A stretch of 64,000 nt of DNA from Flaviflexus ciconiae. GTDB lineage: Bacteria; Actinomycetota; Actinomycetes; Actinomycetales; Actinomycetaceae. Below the pieces are notes generated by a model. It had not been told where the DNA came from, did no database searches, and was given only the letters and a program-made list of their open reading frames with translations. Shown here in pieces: positions 45,404-53,939 of the stretch. Both the position numbers and the translations under genes were made by a program. How positions within the stretch are numbered: position 1 is the first letter of the stretch; every line of letters starts with the position of its first letter. The stretch spans positions 992,001 through 1,056,000 of the forward strand of contig NZ_CP034593.1 of the NCBI RefSeq assembly GCF_003971195.1. The letters are read 5' to 3'.

Positions 45404-45844
45404 ATGAGTGTTTACACGATGATCATCAACGGGGAGATCCCGGGCCGCTTCGTCTGGGCCGACGACGTGTGCGTTGCCATTTCTACAATCGAGCCGCACG
45501 CCGACGGTCACGTCCTTGTGGTCCCACGAGAAGAGATCGACAAGTTCACCGACCTCGACGACCAAACAGCAAACCATCTCTTCAAAGTCGCAAGAACAAT
45601 CGGAAAGGTCCAAGAAACAACTTTCGACGTTCCACGAGCCGGCCTTGTCATCGCCGGCTACGGCGTCCCCCACTGCCACCTGCACGTGATCCCCATGAAG
45701 TCCGAGAAGGACCTCTCCTTCGACTCCGCCCGCAAGGACGTACCAGCCGAAGAACTCGACGCCACCATGACCAAACTCCGCACCGCCCTCATCGAAGCCG
45801 GCCATGGGGACAACGTGCCGGAGAAGATGGATTCGCTCGGGTAA
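45404..45844 (+). CDS. HIT-family nucleotide hydrolase/transferase
   Basis: 146 aa. The histidine triad is VPHCHLHVIPMK. N-terminal block: MIINGEIPGRFVWADDVCVA with HVLVVPREEIDKFTDLDD, typical of Hint/HIT adenosine 5'-monophosphoramidases. The substrate is unknown. Monocistronic and divergent from leuS. TACAAT 6 nt upstream indicates a leaderless mRNA. Confidence 0.95.
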   Translation: MSVYTMIINGEIPGRFVWADDVCVAISTIEPHADGHVLVVPREEIDKFTDLDDQTANHLFKVARTIGKVQETTFDVPRAGLVIAGYGVPHCHLHVIPMKSEKDLSFDSARKDVPAEELDATMTKLRTALIEAGHGDNVPEKMDSLG

Positions 45845-46379
45845 GAAGCCCCGGGTAAGAAGCCCCGGCAAGAAGGCAGGCTCGTTCAGGTAAGACGGTG
45901 AATCTACTTAACCGAGAAGGCCACGCTCTAGGAAGAATCCTTCTTAAGTAACTGGCTCCTTCTCCTTAAGTAACGGGGCCTTTAAACAACTTGGTAGCAA
46001 TAAGAGATCAACAATCAGGGAACCTCTAAAGCACCCGATAACCGGAGTTCTTTCAAGGACCGCCCAAGCCCAGTACTAACTTTCCCCGCAAATAAGGAGC
46101 CCTTTTGATTCTGAGGGTGCTCTCGTGCGGCTGTGGAAGATGCGGAGAATAAAAAGGAATGGGAGAGGGTTAGGTGAGTCGACTCGAGGCGGCAGTCACC
46201 GCGAGCGCCCTCCCCTCATCCCGGGCCCTGACTTAGACGGTCTCAGCCAACCCTGGACCAAGAAGCCGTCCTGTCGGGCGATGTTGCCCAATATTCGCTA
46301 TTTGTTGCTGGCCTGAGAATACGTATTGTGACTAAATGGGATACCAGTCACACGTATCTTTGCCGACCAAGGAGTAATC
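45845..46379. other. 535-bp gap, no gene recognised
   Basis: It starts with short repeats of AAGAAGCCCCGG and later has CTTAAGTAAC twice (45948-45975). The AAGGAG before 46380 is the ribosome site of the next gene. No RNA gene or clear terminator is seen. Confidence 0.45.
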
Positions 46380-47159
46380 ATGTCGAATAACGATTGGCAA
46401 GACGGTCAGAACCCGCCTACTCAGGGCCAACCCGGCAATTACCCGCCCGGTTACCAGCAACAGCCGGGCCAGCAGGGTTATGGGCAACAGCCATCCGCTC
46501 AGCAACCACCTGCCCAGCAGCCCTCTGGGGACCAGCAGTACGGCCAAGCCTCTTACGGACAGCAGCCATCTGGTCAGCAACCGGGTGGTCAGGCACCGTT
46601 CGGGCAACAGTCTCAGGGACAGCAGCCCTATGGTCAGCCGGCTTATGGGCAGCAACCGTATGGACAGCAGCCTTTCGGACAACAGCCGTACGGGCACGGT
46701 CAGGGCTTTAATTCTCAGTCCGGCTTCTTGAACAAGGAAACGACGTGGCCCATCGTCGCCGGCGTTATCGGCCTGCTTCTTCTCATCGGTTCTGTTCTGC
46801 CGTGGGCAACCGTCTCGTCCGGCGGATACTCGCAATCGGTTAACGGCATGGATGGCGATGGGGTTATTACGTTAATCTTCGCCCTCGCCATCATTGGCAT
46901 GGGAGTTGGTTACTACTTCGTCAAGAACGCCAATGGAAGGACTGGTCTGCTTATTGGAACTGCAGTTGTTGGCGCAATAACTGTCCTCATCACCCTGATC
47001 GACCTCTTCGACATTGGCGACGTTGGGCGGGAAATTGGTGGCATGGGAGTTGATGTCTCTGTCGGCTTCGGCCTCATCCTCGCATTGCTTGCCGGCATCG
47101 CCGCTATTGCGGCTCCGCTCTACTTCCTCGTACAGAACAGGAAGTACCAGCAACGCTGA
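46380..47159 (+). CDS. Four-helix membrane protein with Gln/Tyr/Pro/Gly-rich N-terminal tail
   Basis: 259 aa. Residues ~1-112 are low-complexity with many QQPYGQ-type units and almost no charge. The rest has four membrane helices: WPIVAGVIGLLLLIGSVLPW, GVITLIFALAIIGMGVGYYF, GLLIGTAVVGAITVLITLI and VGFGLILALLAGIAAIAAPL. The arrangement is like DUF-type small actinobacterial membrane proteins, but no function is known. It is one of five tailed membrane proteins between 46.4 and 54.4 kb. AAGGAG lies 7 nt before the ATG. Confidence 0.85.
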   Translation: MSNNDWQDGQNPPTQGQPGNYPPGYQQQPGQQGYGQQPSAQQPPAQQPSGDQQYGQASYGQQPSGQQPGGQAPFGQQSQGQQPYGQPAYGQQPYGQQPFGQQPYGHGQGFNSQSGFLNKETTWPIVAGVIGLLLLIGSVLPWATVSSGGYSQSVNGMDGDGVITLIFALAIIGMGVGYYFVKNANGRTGLLIGTAVVGAITVLITLIDLFDIGDVGREIGGMGVDVSVGFGLILALLAGIAAIAAPLYFLVQNRKYQQR

Positions 47160-47219
47160 GAAGCAGTACACCAGCTTCCTTCAGCAACGGAGTTGCCGAG
47201 AGGTGTAACTGGGAAAAGA

Positions 47220-47254
47220 AATGTTGCGGCACTTATTCCCAGCGCCGCAACATT
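47220..47254 (+). terminator. Terminator-like hairpin after the tailed membrane protein gene
   Basis: AATGTTGCGGC pairs with GCCGCAACATT around a 13-nt loop; an overlapping CTGGGAA/TTCCCAG stem is also possible. Confidence 0.65.
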
Positions 47255-47277
47255 CAGTTCAGGAGACAGTGCCCCAC

Positions 47278-47294
47278 GGGCGGCGTAGCCGCCC
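47278..47294 (-). terminator. Hairpin downstream of the VKOR gene
   Basis: GGGCGGC-GTA-GCCGCCC, 17 bp beyond the VKOR stop on the minus strand. Confidence 0.55.
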
Positions 47295-47311
47295 GCCTTT
47301 CAATACTTGTT

Positions 47312-47968
47312 TTACCAGTCCCAGCCGTAGACGAACTTCCAGGTGTCGAGGAAGTAGAAGAAGGCGAAGGCGGCGATGGCGATGTACCAGACGATGACGA
47401 TGAGCCACCTGAACCGCCACACAACACTTCTGCCATCGGTGAGGTTCGCGTGGACCTGGCCTGCGGTCTGGGTGATGAACGGGATGAGGGCGGCCCATAT
47501 GACGAGGCACCAGGGGCACAGGGTGCCGGATGAAATGAAGGAGGTGTACTGGAACCAGAGGAGAGCAAGGAGACCAACTCCTGCCGCGGCCGCGAGCGCA
47601 GTCCACATCTCTCTGGGTAGGGACTTCTTGATGATGACGTAAATGCCAAAGAGTGCCATGGCCCCGAAGCCAGCTATTCCGACATAGCTGTTGGAGAAGC
47701 CGAGGATGCTGCCTTCCCAGGAGGTCAGGAAGGTCGAGCAGGCCAGGACTGCGTTGACGTCACAGGCGAGGCTAGCGCCAGGATTCTCTGCAAGTTCCCA
47801 CTCGCCCAGTAGTAGCTGGAAGGATGCGAAGGCGCCGACGATGCCGGCAATGAGGAGGACCCAGCCGTATTCCCTAATGCCGGGGGCGGCAACGGGAGCT
47901 TTTTCTTTCTCCGCCAGGTAGGCTTCGATTTCCTCGTCGGTCATCTGGTCGAAGTTAGTCATCGTCAT
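47312..47968 (-). CDS. Vitamin K epoxide reductase (VKOR) family protein
   Basis: 218 aa, about five membrane helices. The four redox cysteines are present: Cys69 and Cys77 in SLACDVNAVLACS, and the active-site C151-P-W-C154 in SSGTLCPWCLVIW. The conserved Ser/Asn region is GFSNSYVGIAG. In actinobacteria VKOR reoxidises a DsbA-like partner with quinone and drives disulfide formation outside the membrane. The DsbA partner is not visible here. A perfect inverted repeat lies 44 bp upstream. Confidence 0.94.
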   Translation of the reverse strand: MTMTNFDQMTDEEIEAYLAEKEKAPVAAPGIREYGWVLLIAGIVGAFASFQLLLGEWELAENPGASLACDVNAVLACSTFLTSWEGSILGFSNSYVGIAGFGAMALFGIYVIIKKSLPREMWTALAAAAGVGLLALLWFQYTSFISSGTLCPWCLVIWAALIPFITQTAGQVHANLTDGRSVVWRFRWLIVIVWYIAIAAFAFFYFLDTWKFVYGWDW

Positions 47969-48400
47969 TCCAGCCGTGAAGTGTCAAAGGTACTGGCTCC
48001 AGTGTGCTTTGTTTCCCGCATATTCTGCGGGAAATGCAGGACTGGCGTGCCGGACTTTATCGTAGCAATTGAAATTGCAACGAGCCATGATCACCGCCTC
48101 GGCGAGACTCGTCGTTCAGCAGGTGCACAGACTTCTCTCTGACCAGCAACAGCGCCGCACAGTACCCAAAAGGCATCGAGACTCCCTGCTCAGACCAGTG
48201 CTTTCACCCTGTGCGGTCTCCGACACCCGGGAATATCGGACACCAATTCCCGGTTGGCTCAAGTAGACACACCAGCCTCGGCAGTGAGCTGATGTTGGTT
48301 CTAAACACAGCAGTGCTGACTGCTGAAAGCAGTAGACAAGCTGTCAGTTTCAAGACCTACGAATTCACTTCCACTAAGCAAGACTTTTGAAGGAGTCACC
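47969..48400. other. 432-bp divergent gap between VKOR and GST-like genes
   Basis: It contains the TTTCCCGCA inverted repeat (48012-48034) and the AAGGAG ribosome site before 48401. No RNA gene or reading frame of note. Confidence 0.5.
48012..48034. promoter_or_regulatory. Perfect inverted repeat, candidate operator upstream of VKOR
   Basis: TTTCCCGCA, 5-bp spacer TATTC, TGCGGGAAA. The 9-bp perfect dyad in a divergent intergenic region is typical of a dimeric regulator site. It is also able to form an RNA hairpin. Confidence 0.45.
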
Positions 48401-49444
48401 ATGGCTGAGCAGGAGCACGAGGAGCACACCAAGGGCGGAGTTTATTCCGTTAAGGGTAAGGAATACACGAGGGACGATCGCTACATCACCACCCGGATCA
48501 CGAAGGATGGTGAAGATGGTTTCAAGGTGGAGCCGAACAGGTACCGTCTGGTTGCCGCTCGGGCATGTCCCTGGGCTAACCGCACTCTGATTGTTCGCAG
48601 GCTCCTTGGCCTTGAGGATGTCATTTCTGTTGGAATGCCCGGCCCCACGCACGATGCTGACTCGTGGACTTTTGATCTTGATGAAGATGGGCTTGACCCT
48701 GTTCTTCAGATTCCCCGTCTCAAGGATGCCTACCTGAAGCGCGATCCCGAGTACCCCCTCGGCATCACGGTCCCCGCGATTGTCGATGAGCAGGACGGTG
48801 CGGTCGTCACCAACGACTTTGCTCAGATCACCCTGGACTTCTCGTCCGAGTGGTCAGAGTACCACCGCGAGGGTGCTCCCGATCTTTACCCGGAGCACCT
48901 GCGGGAGGAGATGGACAAGGTCATGCGGTACATCTACACGGAGATCAATAACGGCGTGTACCGTTGTGGCTTCGCCGGATCGCAGGAAGCTTACGACAGT
49001 GCTTACGATCGCCTGTTCACCGCTCTCGACACGATCTCCGAGCGCCTGGAGAACCGCCGATACCTCATGGGTGACAACATCACCGAGGCCGATGTCAGGC
49101 TTTTTACAACCCTGGTCCGTTTCGATGCTGTCTACCATGGCCACTTCAAGACGAACCGTTCGAAGCTGAGCGAGATGCCGGTGCTGTGGGCTTACGCTCG
49201 GGACCTGTTCCAGACCCCGGGCTTTGGCGACACGGTCGACTTCGATCAGATCAAGAAGCACTACTACATCGTTCACAAGGACATTAACCCTTCGCAGATC
49301 GTCCCGAACGGCCCCGACAACTCCCTGTGGCTGACCGAGCACGGCCGTGAAGCACTGGGTGGTAGCCCGTTTGGTAACGGCACCGCTCCCGGCCCGGTTA
49401 AACCGGGTGAAGAAGTCCGTCCCGAGGGCCGGGCGGATGCCTGA
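48401..49444 (+). CDS. Glutathionyl-hydroquinone-reductase-like (Xi-class GST) protein
   Basis: 347 aa. The N-terminal thioredoxin-fold motif is RACPWANRTLIVRRL with the catalytic Cys56. Then come DEDGLDPVLQIPRLKDAYLK, TVPAIVDEQDGAVVTNDFAQ and the helical domain (YLMGDNITEADVRLFTTLVRFD, HFKTNR). Xi-class enzymes reduce glutathionyl-hydroquinones; as actinobacteria usually use mycothiol, a mycothiol-conjugate substrate is plausible but unproven. The stop overlaps the thioredoxin start by 8 nt, so the two are coupled. AAGGAG precedes the ATG. Confidence 0.92.
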   Translation: MAEQEHEEHTKGGVYSVKGKEYTRDDRYITTRITKDGEDGFKVEPNRYRLVAARACPWANRTLIVRRLLGLEDVISVGMPGPTHDADSWTFDLDEDGLDPVLQIPRLKDAYLKRDPEYPLGITVPAIVDEQDGAVVTNDFAQITLDFSSEWSEYHREGAPDLYPEHLREEMDKVMRYIYTEINNGVYRCGFAGSQEAYDSAYDRLFTALDTISERLENRRYLMGDNITEADVRLFTTLVRFDAVYHGHFKTNRSKLSEMPVLWAYARDLFQTPGFGDTVDFDQIKKHYYIVHKDINPSQIVPNGPDNSLWLTEHGREALGGSPFGNGTAPGPVKPGEEVRPEGRADA

Positions 49445-49703
49445 GCTGATTCTCTACACGACCGGCTTCTGTGCACCATGCCGGTCGGCTCGACAGGTCC
49501 TCGACTACGCGAGCAAGTCAGTTAAGTTCAACCTGACCGAGATCAACGCTTCCGACCACCCGGATCAGGCAATCCAGAACGGCATCACCTCCACCCCCAC
49601 TCTTATCGGCCTCGACAACGCCGGCAAGGAATCGTGGCGGGTGGTCGGAGTACCTCGACTCCAGGAACTGCGCGAACTACTCACCTCAGAGAACAACTCG
49701 TAG
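49437..49703 (+). CDS. Small thioredoxin-like protein
   Basis: 88 aa, starting MPELILYTTGFCAPCRSAR. The active site is C12-A-P-C15 and the cis-Pro is in GITSTPTLIGLD. It is shorter than standard thioredoxin (~105 aa) and closer to glutaredoxin/TrxA-like mini forms. The ATG lies 8 nt inside the end of the GST-like gene. It is probably the reductant partner of that enzyme, by context only. Confidence 0.88.
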   Translation: MPELILYTTGFCAPCRSARQVLDYASKSVKFNLTEINASDHPDQAIQNGITSTPTLIGLDNAGKESWRVVGVPRLQELRELLTSENNS

Positions 49704-50014
49704 TCAAAGCGTAGTAGTCAAAGGTGCGCTGGAGTCACAGATGCGTGGTGCCTACAGGTGCGCTGTAGCCAAAGAGCTGTTCAGCAAAAGGACGTTGTTC
49801 AGCAGCACTGTCGAGGTAATCAGTAGAACAACAACCGAACTGGAGGTCAGTAGCTCAGATAGACAGTAGCTGAGCTAGCTCAGATGCCTTCACCTTCACC
49901 AATAGCATTGACAGGTCTGCCCTCCACCGATCTTGGTGGAGGGCAGACCCATATCAACGTAAGCTCAGGCGTTCATGTCCCCGGTCAACGAAGCCCGGCT
50001 ACGCCATTCGATCA
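49704..50014. other. 311-bp gap between convergent genes
   Basis: It has GTAGTCAAAG and AGGTGCGCTG each repeated twice within the first ~70 bp, and a strong hairpin at 49913-49948. No gene is seen. Confidence 0.5.
49913..49948. terminator. Perfect 15-bp terminator hairpin between convergent genes
   Basis: GGTCTGCCCTCCACC, loop GATCTT, and the exact complement. It can serve both the thioredoxin gene and the minus-strand membrane gene. Confidence 0.75.
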
Positions 50015-50902
50015 CTACTGCTGGAACGGACCCGGGTTCTGCGGACCCTGATTCGGGTTGTTCGGAGCCTGGTTGGGGCTCTGCGGGGAGGGCTGGGTTT
50101 CCGGGGCACCGTACTGCGGCTGACCGTAGTTCGGCTGACCCGGCTGCTGAGGAGCGCTGTGAGGCGGCTGACCGTAGCCCGGCTGACCCGGCTGCTGGGG
50201 AGCACCGTACGGTGACTGTCCGTGGGGAGCACCAAACGGCGGCTGGCCCTGAGGTGCACCGTACTGCTGGGGCTGACCATAGCGTTGCTGCTCTTGGGGA
50301 GCGCCAAACTGCTGGCCCTGGTACGGGGGCTGCTGCATGGCGTGGTTCATTTCTACCCGCAGTGCTCGTTCGACGGGGCCAGCATTGATTGTGAACAGGA
50401 CGCCGCCAACGGCACCGATGATAAACGCCGCGATGGTCAGCCACATGCCGATCCCCCACCCAGCATCAACACCGAGGTCGTTGAGCTCCTGAAGGTTGGC
50501 CGAGACCGACTGGCCGGTCCCTTCCTCTTCGAAGACAAACATCATGAGGATGACGGCGATAACACCGATCGCTCCGCCCACAATTGCGAGGATGCCAGCG
50601 CGCTTGACCTGGCCGGCAGTGGGCTTGAAGTAAGCGCCGAGCACTCCTGCAACAAGAAGAACGAAAGCGACGATGAGGAGAACGCCAGCAATCGTACGAC
50701 CGCCACCGAAGGCGGCGCCAAAGATCGACTGGGATTCGCTCTGTCCGTATGCGCTTGCCTGAACAAACGGAAGCGCACATCCAATGATGGCGAGCAACGC
50801 TGCCGCACACGCCACGATCATGCCCGGAAGAAGTTTGCTCTTCAGCTGGCTAACCGGAGGGTTGTAGTTCTGCTGGTGGCCGTAGCCGGGTCCTGTAGTC
50901 AT
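50015..50902 (-). CDS. Four-helix membrane protein with Gln/Pro/Tyr/Gly-rich C-terminal tail
   Basis: 295 aa. Helices: MIVACAAALLAIIGCALPFV, TIAGVLLIVAFVLLVAGVLG, GILAIVGGAIGVIAVILMMF and MWLTIAAFIIGAVGGVLFTI. The last ~105 residues are YGQPQQYGAPQ-type low complexity. It is paralogous to the broken gene at 51159-51884, with matching helix order and loop lengths. TACGTT ends 6 nt before the ATG, the same promoter as the paralogue. Function unknown. Confidence 0.86.
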   Translation of the reverse strand: MTTGPGYGHQQNYNPPVSQLKSKLLPGMIVACAAALLAIIGCALPFVQASAYGQSESQSIFGAAFGGGRTIAGVLLIVAFVLLVAGVLGAYFKPTAGQVKRAGILAIVGGAIGVIAVILMMFVFEEEGTGQSVSANLQELNDLGVDAGWGIGMWLTIAAFIIGAVGGVLFTINAGPVERALRVEMNHAMQQPPYQGQQFGAPQEQQRYGQPQQYGAPQGQPPFGAPHGQSPYGAPQQPGQPGYGQPPHSAPQQPGQPNYGQPQYGAPETQPSPQSPNQAPNNPNQGPQNPGPFQQ

Positions 50903-50908
50903 AGGACC

Positions 50909-50914
50909 AACGTA
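50909..50914 (-). promoter_or_regulatory. Putative -10 element
   Basis: TACGTT on the minus strand, 6 nt before the ATG at 50902; the wider GTACGTTGGT is shared with the paralogue at 51884. Confidence 0.45.
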
Positions 50915-51158
50915 CCTTGAAGAAACCTGGGATTGTAGATCGTTCAGGGGTAAATCTCCCCATGACTCCCCCGCTCAGGTAACCAATACTTCCTTCACAT
51001 AACCGGGAACAACAATACTCGCAGTAGCGACCTTCCCACGTGCGTCGCACCTGCGCGGAGCCCCTGGTCTCCAACCCGAGAGACTTGCTAACCCTCAATG
51101 CCATTCGGGCCATGGCCAGGGGATACTCCCGGCAATTAGCGCGCCCGCCTGCTGGTTT

Positions 51159-51884
51159 TTAATCCGGGGATGGAAAGGAAGCGGGCCAGCTCTCGGTGGT
51201 GTGTTTAAATGGCGGATGCGACCAAGCCGGGCCGTGTCCCGCCTGTACCTGATATTCCGGCGAATGGTCGTAAGCAGGCTGCTGTTGGCTATAGGAGAAT
51301 CTCTGCGGCTGGGGATACTGCGAATACGGGTTTGGGGTTACCGGTACCCGTCTCAATGGCCTTGAGGCGATGATAAACATGACGGCGACAATGCCGCCCG
51401 CGACAAAGCCGCCAAGAGTCAGCCAGGCTCCGATCGAGAATCCAGCGTCTCCTCCCCTGTCCCGAACCTGCGACAGATATTTGGCCAGCCCAGTATCCGT
51501 TCCCGATACCGTGCTGACGAATATGACGATGAGAATCGCAATTGTTCCCATGATTGCGCCGATGAGAGACGCTACTCCCGTTCTTACGAGCCTGGACTGG
51601 GTGGGTCAACTATAGCCAATGAGGAGAGGGAACGGCATAAGCAGCGCTCCCATCCAGAAGATCGTTCTGGGAAGAGACCCATCACCCGTAAAGACCGTAT
51701 CCATGATCGATTCGGTTACGTCTGTCCTGCCTGCACCCGGCACGGAGTAGAACGGCGCCGCCCATCCACTAAACACAAGGATGAGAACAACAAAGGAAGC
51801 AACGATCCACGGGATCAGTTTCTTCTTAGGATTGGCTACTGACCGGCTGTCGTACACGTTCCCGAATCCGGATGCGGTGTTCAT
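51159..51884 (-). pseudogene. Paralogous tailed membrane protein gene with an in-frame TGA
   Basis: Read from MNTASGFGNVYDSRS (51884), the frame gives two helices (KKKLIPWIVASFVVLILVFS and FWMGALLMPFPLLIGYS), then TGA at 51606-51608. It continues in the same frame as PTQSRLVRTGVASLIGAIM, two more helices and a SQYPQPQRFSYSQQQ tail to 51159. The paralogue has K-P-T-A-G-Q-V-K-R where this one has stop-P-T-Q-S-R-L-V-R, so a single substitution made the stop. No frameshift is needed. It is either a fresh nonsense pseudogene, a sequencing error or read-through; the first half alone would be 92 residues. Confidence 0.85.
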
Positions 51885-51890
51885 GGCACC

Positions 51891-51896
51891 AACGTA
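51891..51896 (-). promoter_or_regulatory. Putative -10 element of the TGA-interrupted gene
   Basis: TACGTT on the minus strand, 6 nt before the ATG at 51884. Confidence 0.4.
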
Positions 51897-52429
51897 CTGA
51901 GAGGGCACCACCGTCGAGAAGGGCTAGCGCGGACATGCCTCCACACCTTCCACGTACCGCTAAGTTCCCAGGGTTCATTGCCTACACGTCACTCAGCTTC
52001 ATGAGCCTCAAAGCCGTTCGTGAGGCTCACTGCCTTTCATTCGCCTCACTGCCTTTCATTAGCTTCACGCCCTTTCAAGAGACTCGTAGCCTTCCCGTCC
52101 TTCTTCACCCCGCAACCCTGAACGCTCCGGGTAGCGCAAGCGTTGCCTGTTCAAAGCGTATTTAGGGCAGTATTTCTTACTGGTCCCTACGCCAAGCTTT
52201 CCATTCCGCCCCGCAAGCATCCATTCAAAGAACTAGCCGGGCCAACAAAGATTTCGTTGGCCTTCATCGGCCCGGCGAGGTTCAGTAGAAGTTCATTGAC
52301 AACAGGTGAGGCTACTCCCACCGTCACATTGTCGGTTTCTCTACGAGATGGTCAGCTACTGCTCCCGACATAAACTCAGCGTTACCCCGCAATCGCGGTT
52401 CAGCACTTGTCTCTGCGGAAGATCAGCAC
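51897..52429. other. 533-bp gap, no gene recognised
   Basis: CTCACTGCCTTTCATT occurs twice in a row with decaying copies (about 52018-52075). The rest holds no RNA gene or clear hairpin. Confidence 0.45.
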
Positions 52430-53020
52430 TTATCCGTAAGGGTTTTGCTGGTATGGCTGGTACGGGTTGGGCGGAACCTGACCGTAACCTGCGTTGTAGG
52501 CGCGGATGCTCCTGCGGTAGCTGGAGACAACAAAGCACATGACGATGGCGAGGAGGAAGGTGAGAACGCTGGCACCGGCAAAGACCCAGGCGCCGAATTC
52601 GTATCCTGCCCTTGGATCCAAATCGGCAAGCTCCATGAATGTCGTTCCGTCTTCAAAGCCTGCCGTGAAGATTGCAAGGAGGGAGAATCCGCCGGCAACT
52701 AGGGAGGCGAGGACAAAGATGACCCGGAAAATAGTGGCGGCTACGTTTCGAGCACTCGCGTAGATGATCCACGCTGACAGCAGGGAAAGGACTAAGCCTG
52801 CTCCAACAACAATGGCATCGAGTTGGAGTGCCTCAAGATTGGGGTGGGTGACGAACTCGTAGTAGGTGAAGGTCTCGTATGAGTCTGAGTAGTACGGGAA
52901 AACAAAGAAAGCGACAGTAGCTAGGGCCACTGCGACCGTGGTCAGGAGAGCAACAACAAGGATTGAGCTCTTGGACGATACCGGGGGCTGACCGTATGCG
53001 TACGGATACTGATTGCTCAT
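52430..53020 (-). CDS. Membrane protein with short Tyr/Pro/Gln-rich ends
   Basis: 196 aa from MSNQYPYAYGQPPVSS. Four helices: SILVVALLTTVAVALATVAF, IVVGAGLVLSLLSAWIIYAS, TIFRVIFVLASLVAGGFSLL and GAWVFAGASVLTFLLAIVMC. Both ends are tailed: YPYAYGQPP at the front and PNPYQPYQQNPYG at the end. The family is not recognised; topology resembles the neighbouring tailed proteins. TACGGT ends 6 nt before this ATG, which decides the start over longer frames. Confidence 0.8.
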   Translation of the reverse strand: MSNQYPYAYGQPPVSSKSSILVVALLTTVAVALATVAFFVFPYYSDSYETFTYYEFVTHPNLEALQLDAIVVGAGLVLSLLSAWIIYASARNVAATIFRVIFVLASLVAGGFSLLAIFTAGFEDGTTFMELADLDPRAGYEFGAWVFAGASVLTFLLAIVMCFVVSSYRRSIRAYNAGYGQVPPNPYQPYQQNPYG

Positions 53021-53026
53021 GACTTC

Positions 53027-53032
53027 ACCGTA
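53027..53032 (-). promoter_or_regulatory. Putative -10 element
   Basis: TACGGT on the minus strand, 6 nt before the ATG at 53020. Confidence 0.4.
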
Positions 53033-53112
53033 CGGAGCACAAGCACGCGACGCCAGACCAGAATCGGGTTCTGCTCCCCCACTACTCAGCGGAACTATTT
53101 CCTGCACGCGAA

Positions 53113-53138
53113 GATGCCCCGGCGCGAGCCGGGGCATC
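53113..53138 (-). terminator. Terminator of the HAD hydrolase gene
   Basis: GATGCCCCGGC, loop GCGA, exact complement; 34 bp beyond the HAD stop on the minus strand. Confidence 0.75.
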
Positions 53139-53171
53139 CTGCAACAACGTTGATCGGAAAGATCTGGTGAT

Positions 53172-53933
53172 CTAGGCGGGGAAGGTCTTCACGAGCTTCT
53201 CCACGAACCGAGCGGTGTCTTCCCAGTCATCGACTGCCACCGTCTTACACCCGAGCGCGACAACCGGGTAGTCATTGCCACCCGGGTCGAGACGGTCACC
53301 GACGAACAGCATGTCGTCGAACGCCACTCCCGTGTATTCGGCGAGGCGGGTAATCCCGAAAGCCTTGTCGACGCCGGTCGCGGTGATATCGATCGAGGTG
53401 GATCCGCCGGAGCGGACCTCGAGTTCCGGCAGGTCGGCGGCAACAGCATCACGCAGAGCCTCCTTCTTTGACCCGTCCGGGTCCCAGGCTCTCTTTGCTT
53501 CGATGGGAGCCTGCTGCCCAAGGGCAGAGAAGGTGATCTGCGAGCCGCGATCTTCGATGACGTCGCCCCACGTCTCCTCTTCCCAGAAGCCGAGGTCTTC
53601 GGCTCGCTCGCGAAGGGAGGCGATGGCGCTGTCGCGCTCATCCTCGGAGAGGTCGTGCGCGTAGATCGTTGTCCACACCCCATCCTGGAAACGCAGGTAT
53701 CGCGTTCCGCAGGTTGGCATGAGGTGGAGATGCTCGAGGGCCTGGTGGCCCGCCTTCAGGTGGTTGAGAACCTGTCGCTCGAACTGTTCGACGTTACCTC
53801 CGGAAATGATGCAGACATCTGCACAGTCCAGAAGTTCAACTAGTGCCAAAGCCATCCGTTCAGGGATCGGGGACTTCGAGGGTGCAAGAGTGTCGTCTAG
53901 GTCAAAAGCGACGAGTCGATAATGGGAGCTCAA
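53172..53933 (-). CDS. HAD-IIB hydrolase, phosphomannomutase (PMM2)-like
   Basis: 253 aa, TTG start. HAD motif I is AFDLDDTLAPSK, motif II CIISGGN, motif III/IV FVGDRLDPGGNDY. The cap region (ITFSALGQQAPIEAKRAWDP, then GGSTSIDITATGVDKAFGI) recalls eukaryotic-type phosphomannomutase, which isomerises mannose-6-P and mannose-1-P. A plain sugar-phosphatase role is also possible. It lies 6 bp after the DUF4282 gene on the same strand. Confidence 0.87.
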   Translation of the reverse strand: MSSHYRLVAFDLDDTLAPSKSPIPERMALALVELLDCADVCIISGGNVEQFERQVLNHLKAGHQALEHLHLMPTCGTRYLRFQDGVWTTIYAHDLSEDERDSAIASLRERAEDLGFWEEETWGDVIEDRGSQITFSALGQQAPIEAKRAWDPDGSKKEALRDAVAADLPELEVRSGGSTSIDITATGVDKAFGITRLAEYTGVAFDDMLFVGDRLDPGGNDYPVVALGCKTVAVDDWEDTARFVEKLVKTFPA

Positions 53934-53939
53934 TGAGTT

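Noticed and set aside
46400..46690. CAGCAG/CAACAG-rich repetitive DNA that could suggest a repeat array
   Set aside because: The units are codon repeats for the YGQQ/QQP tail inside a continuous reading frame, with no spacers.
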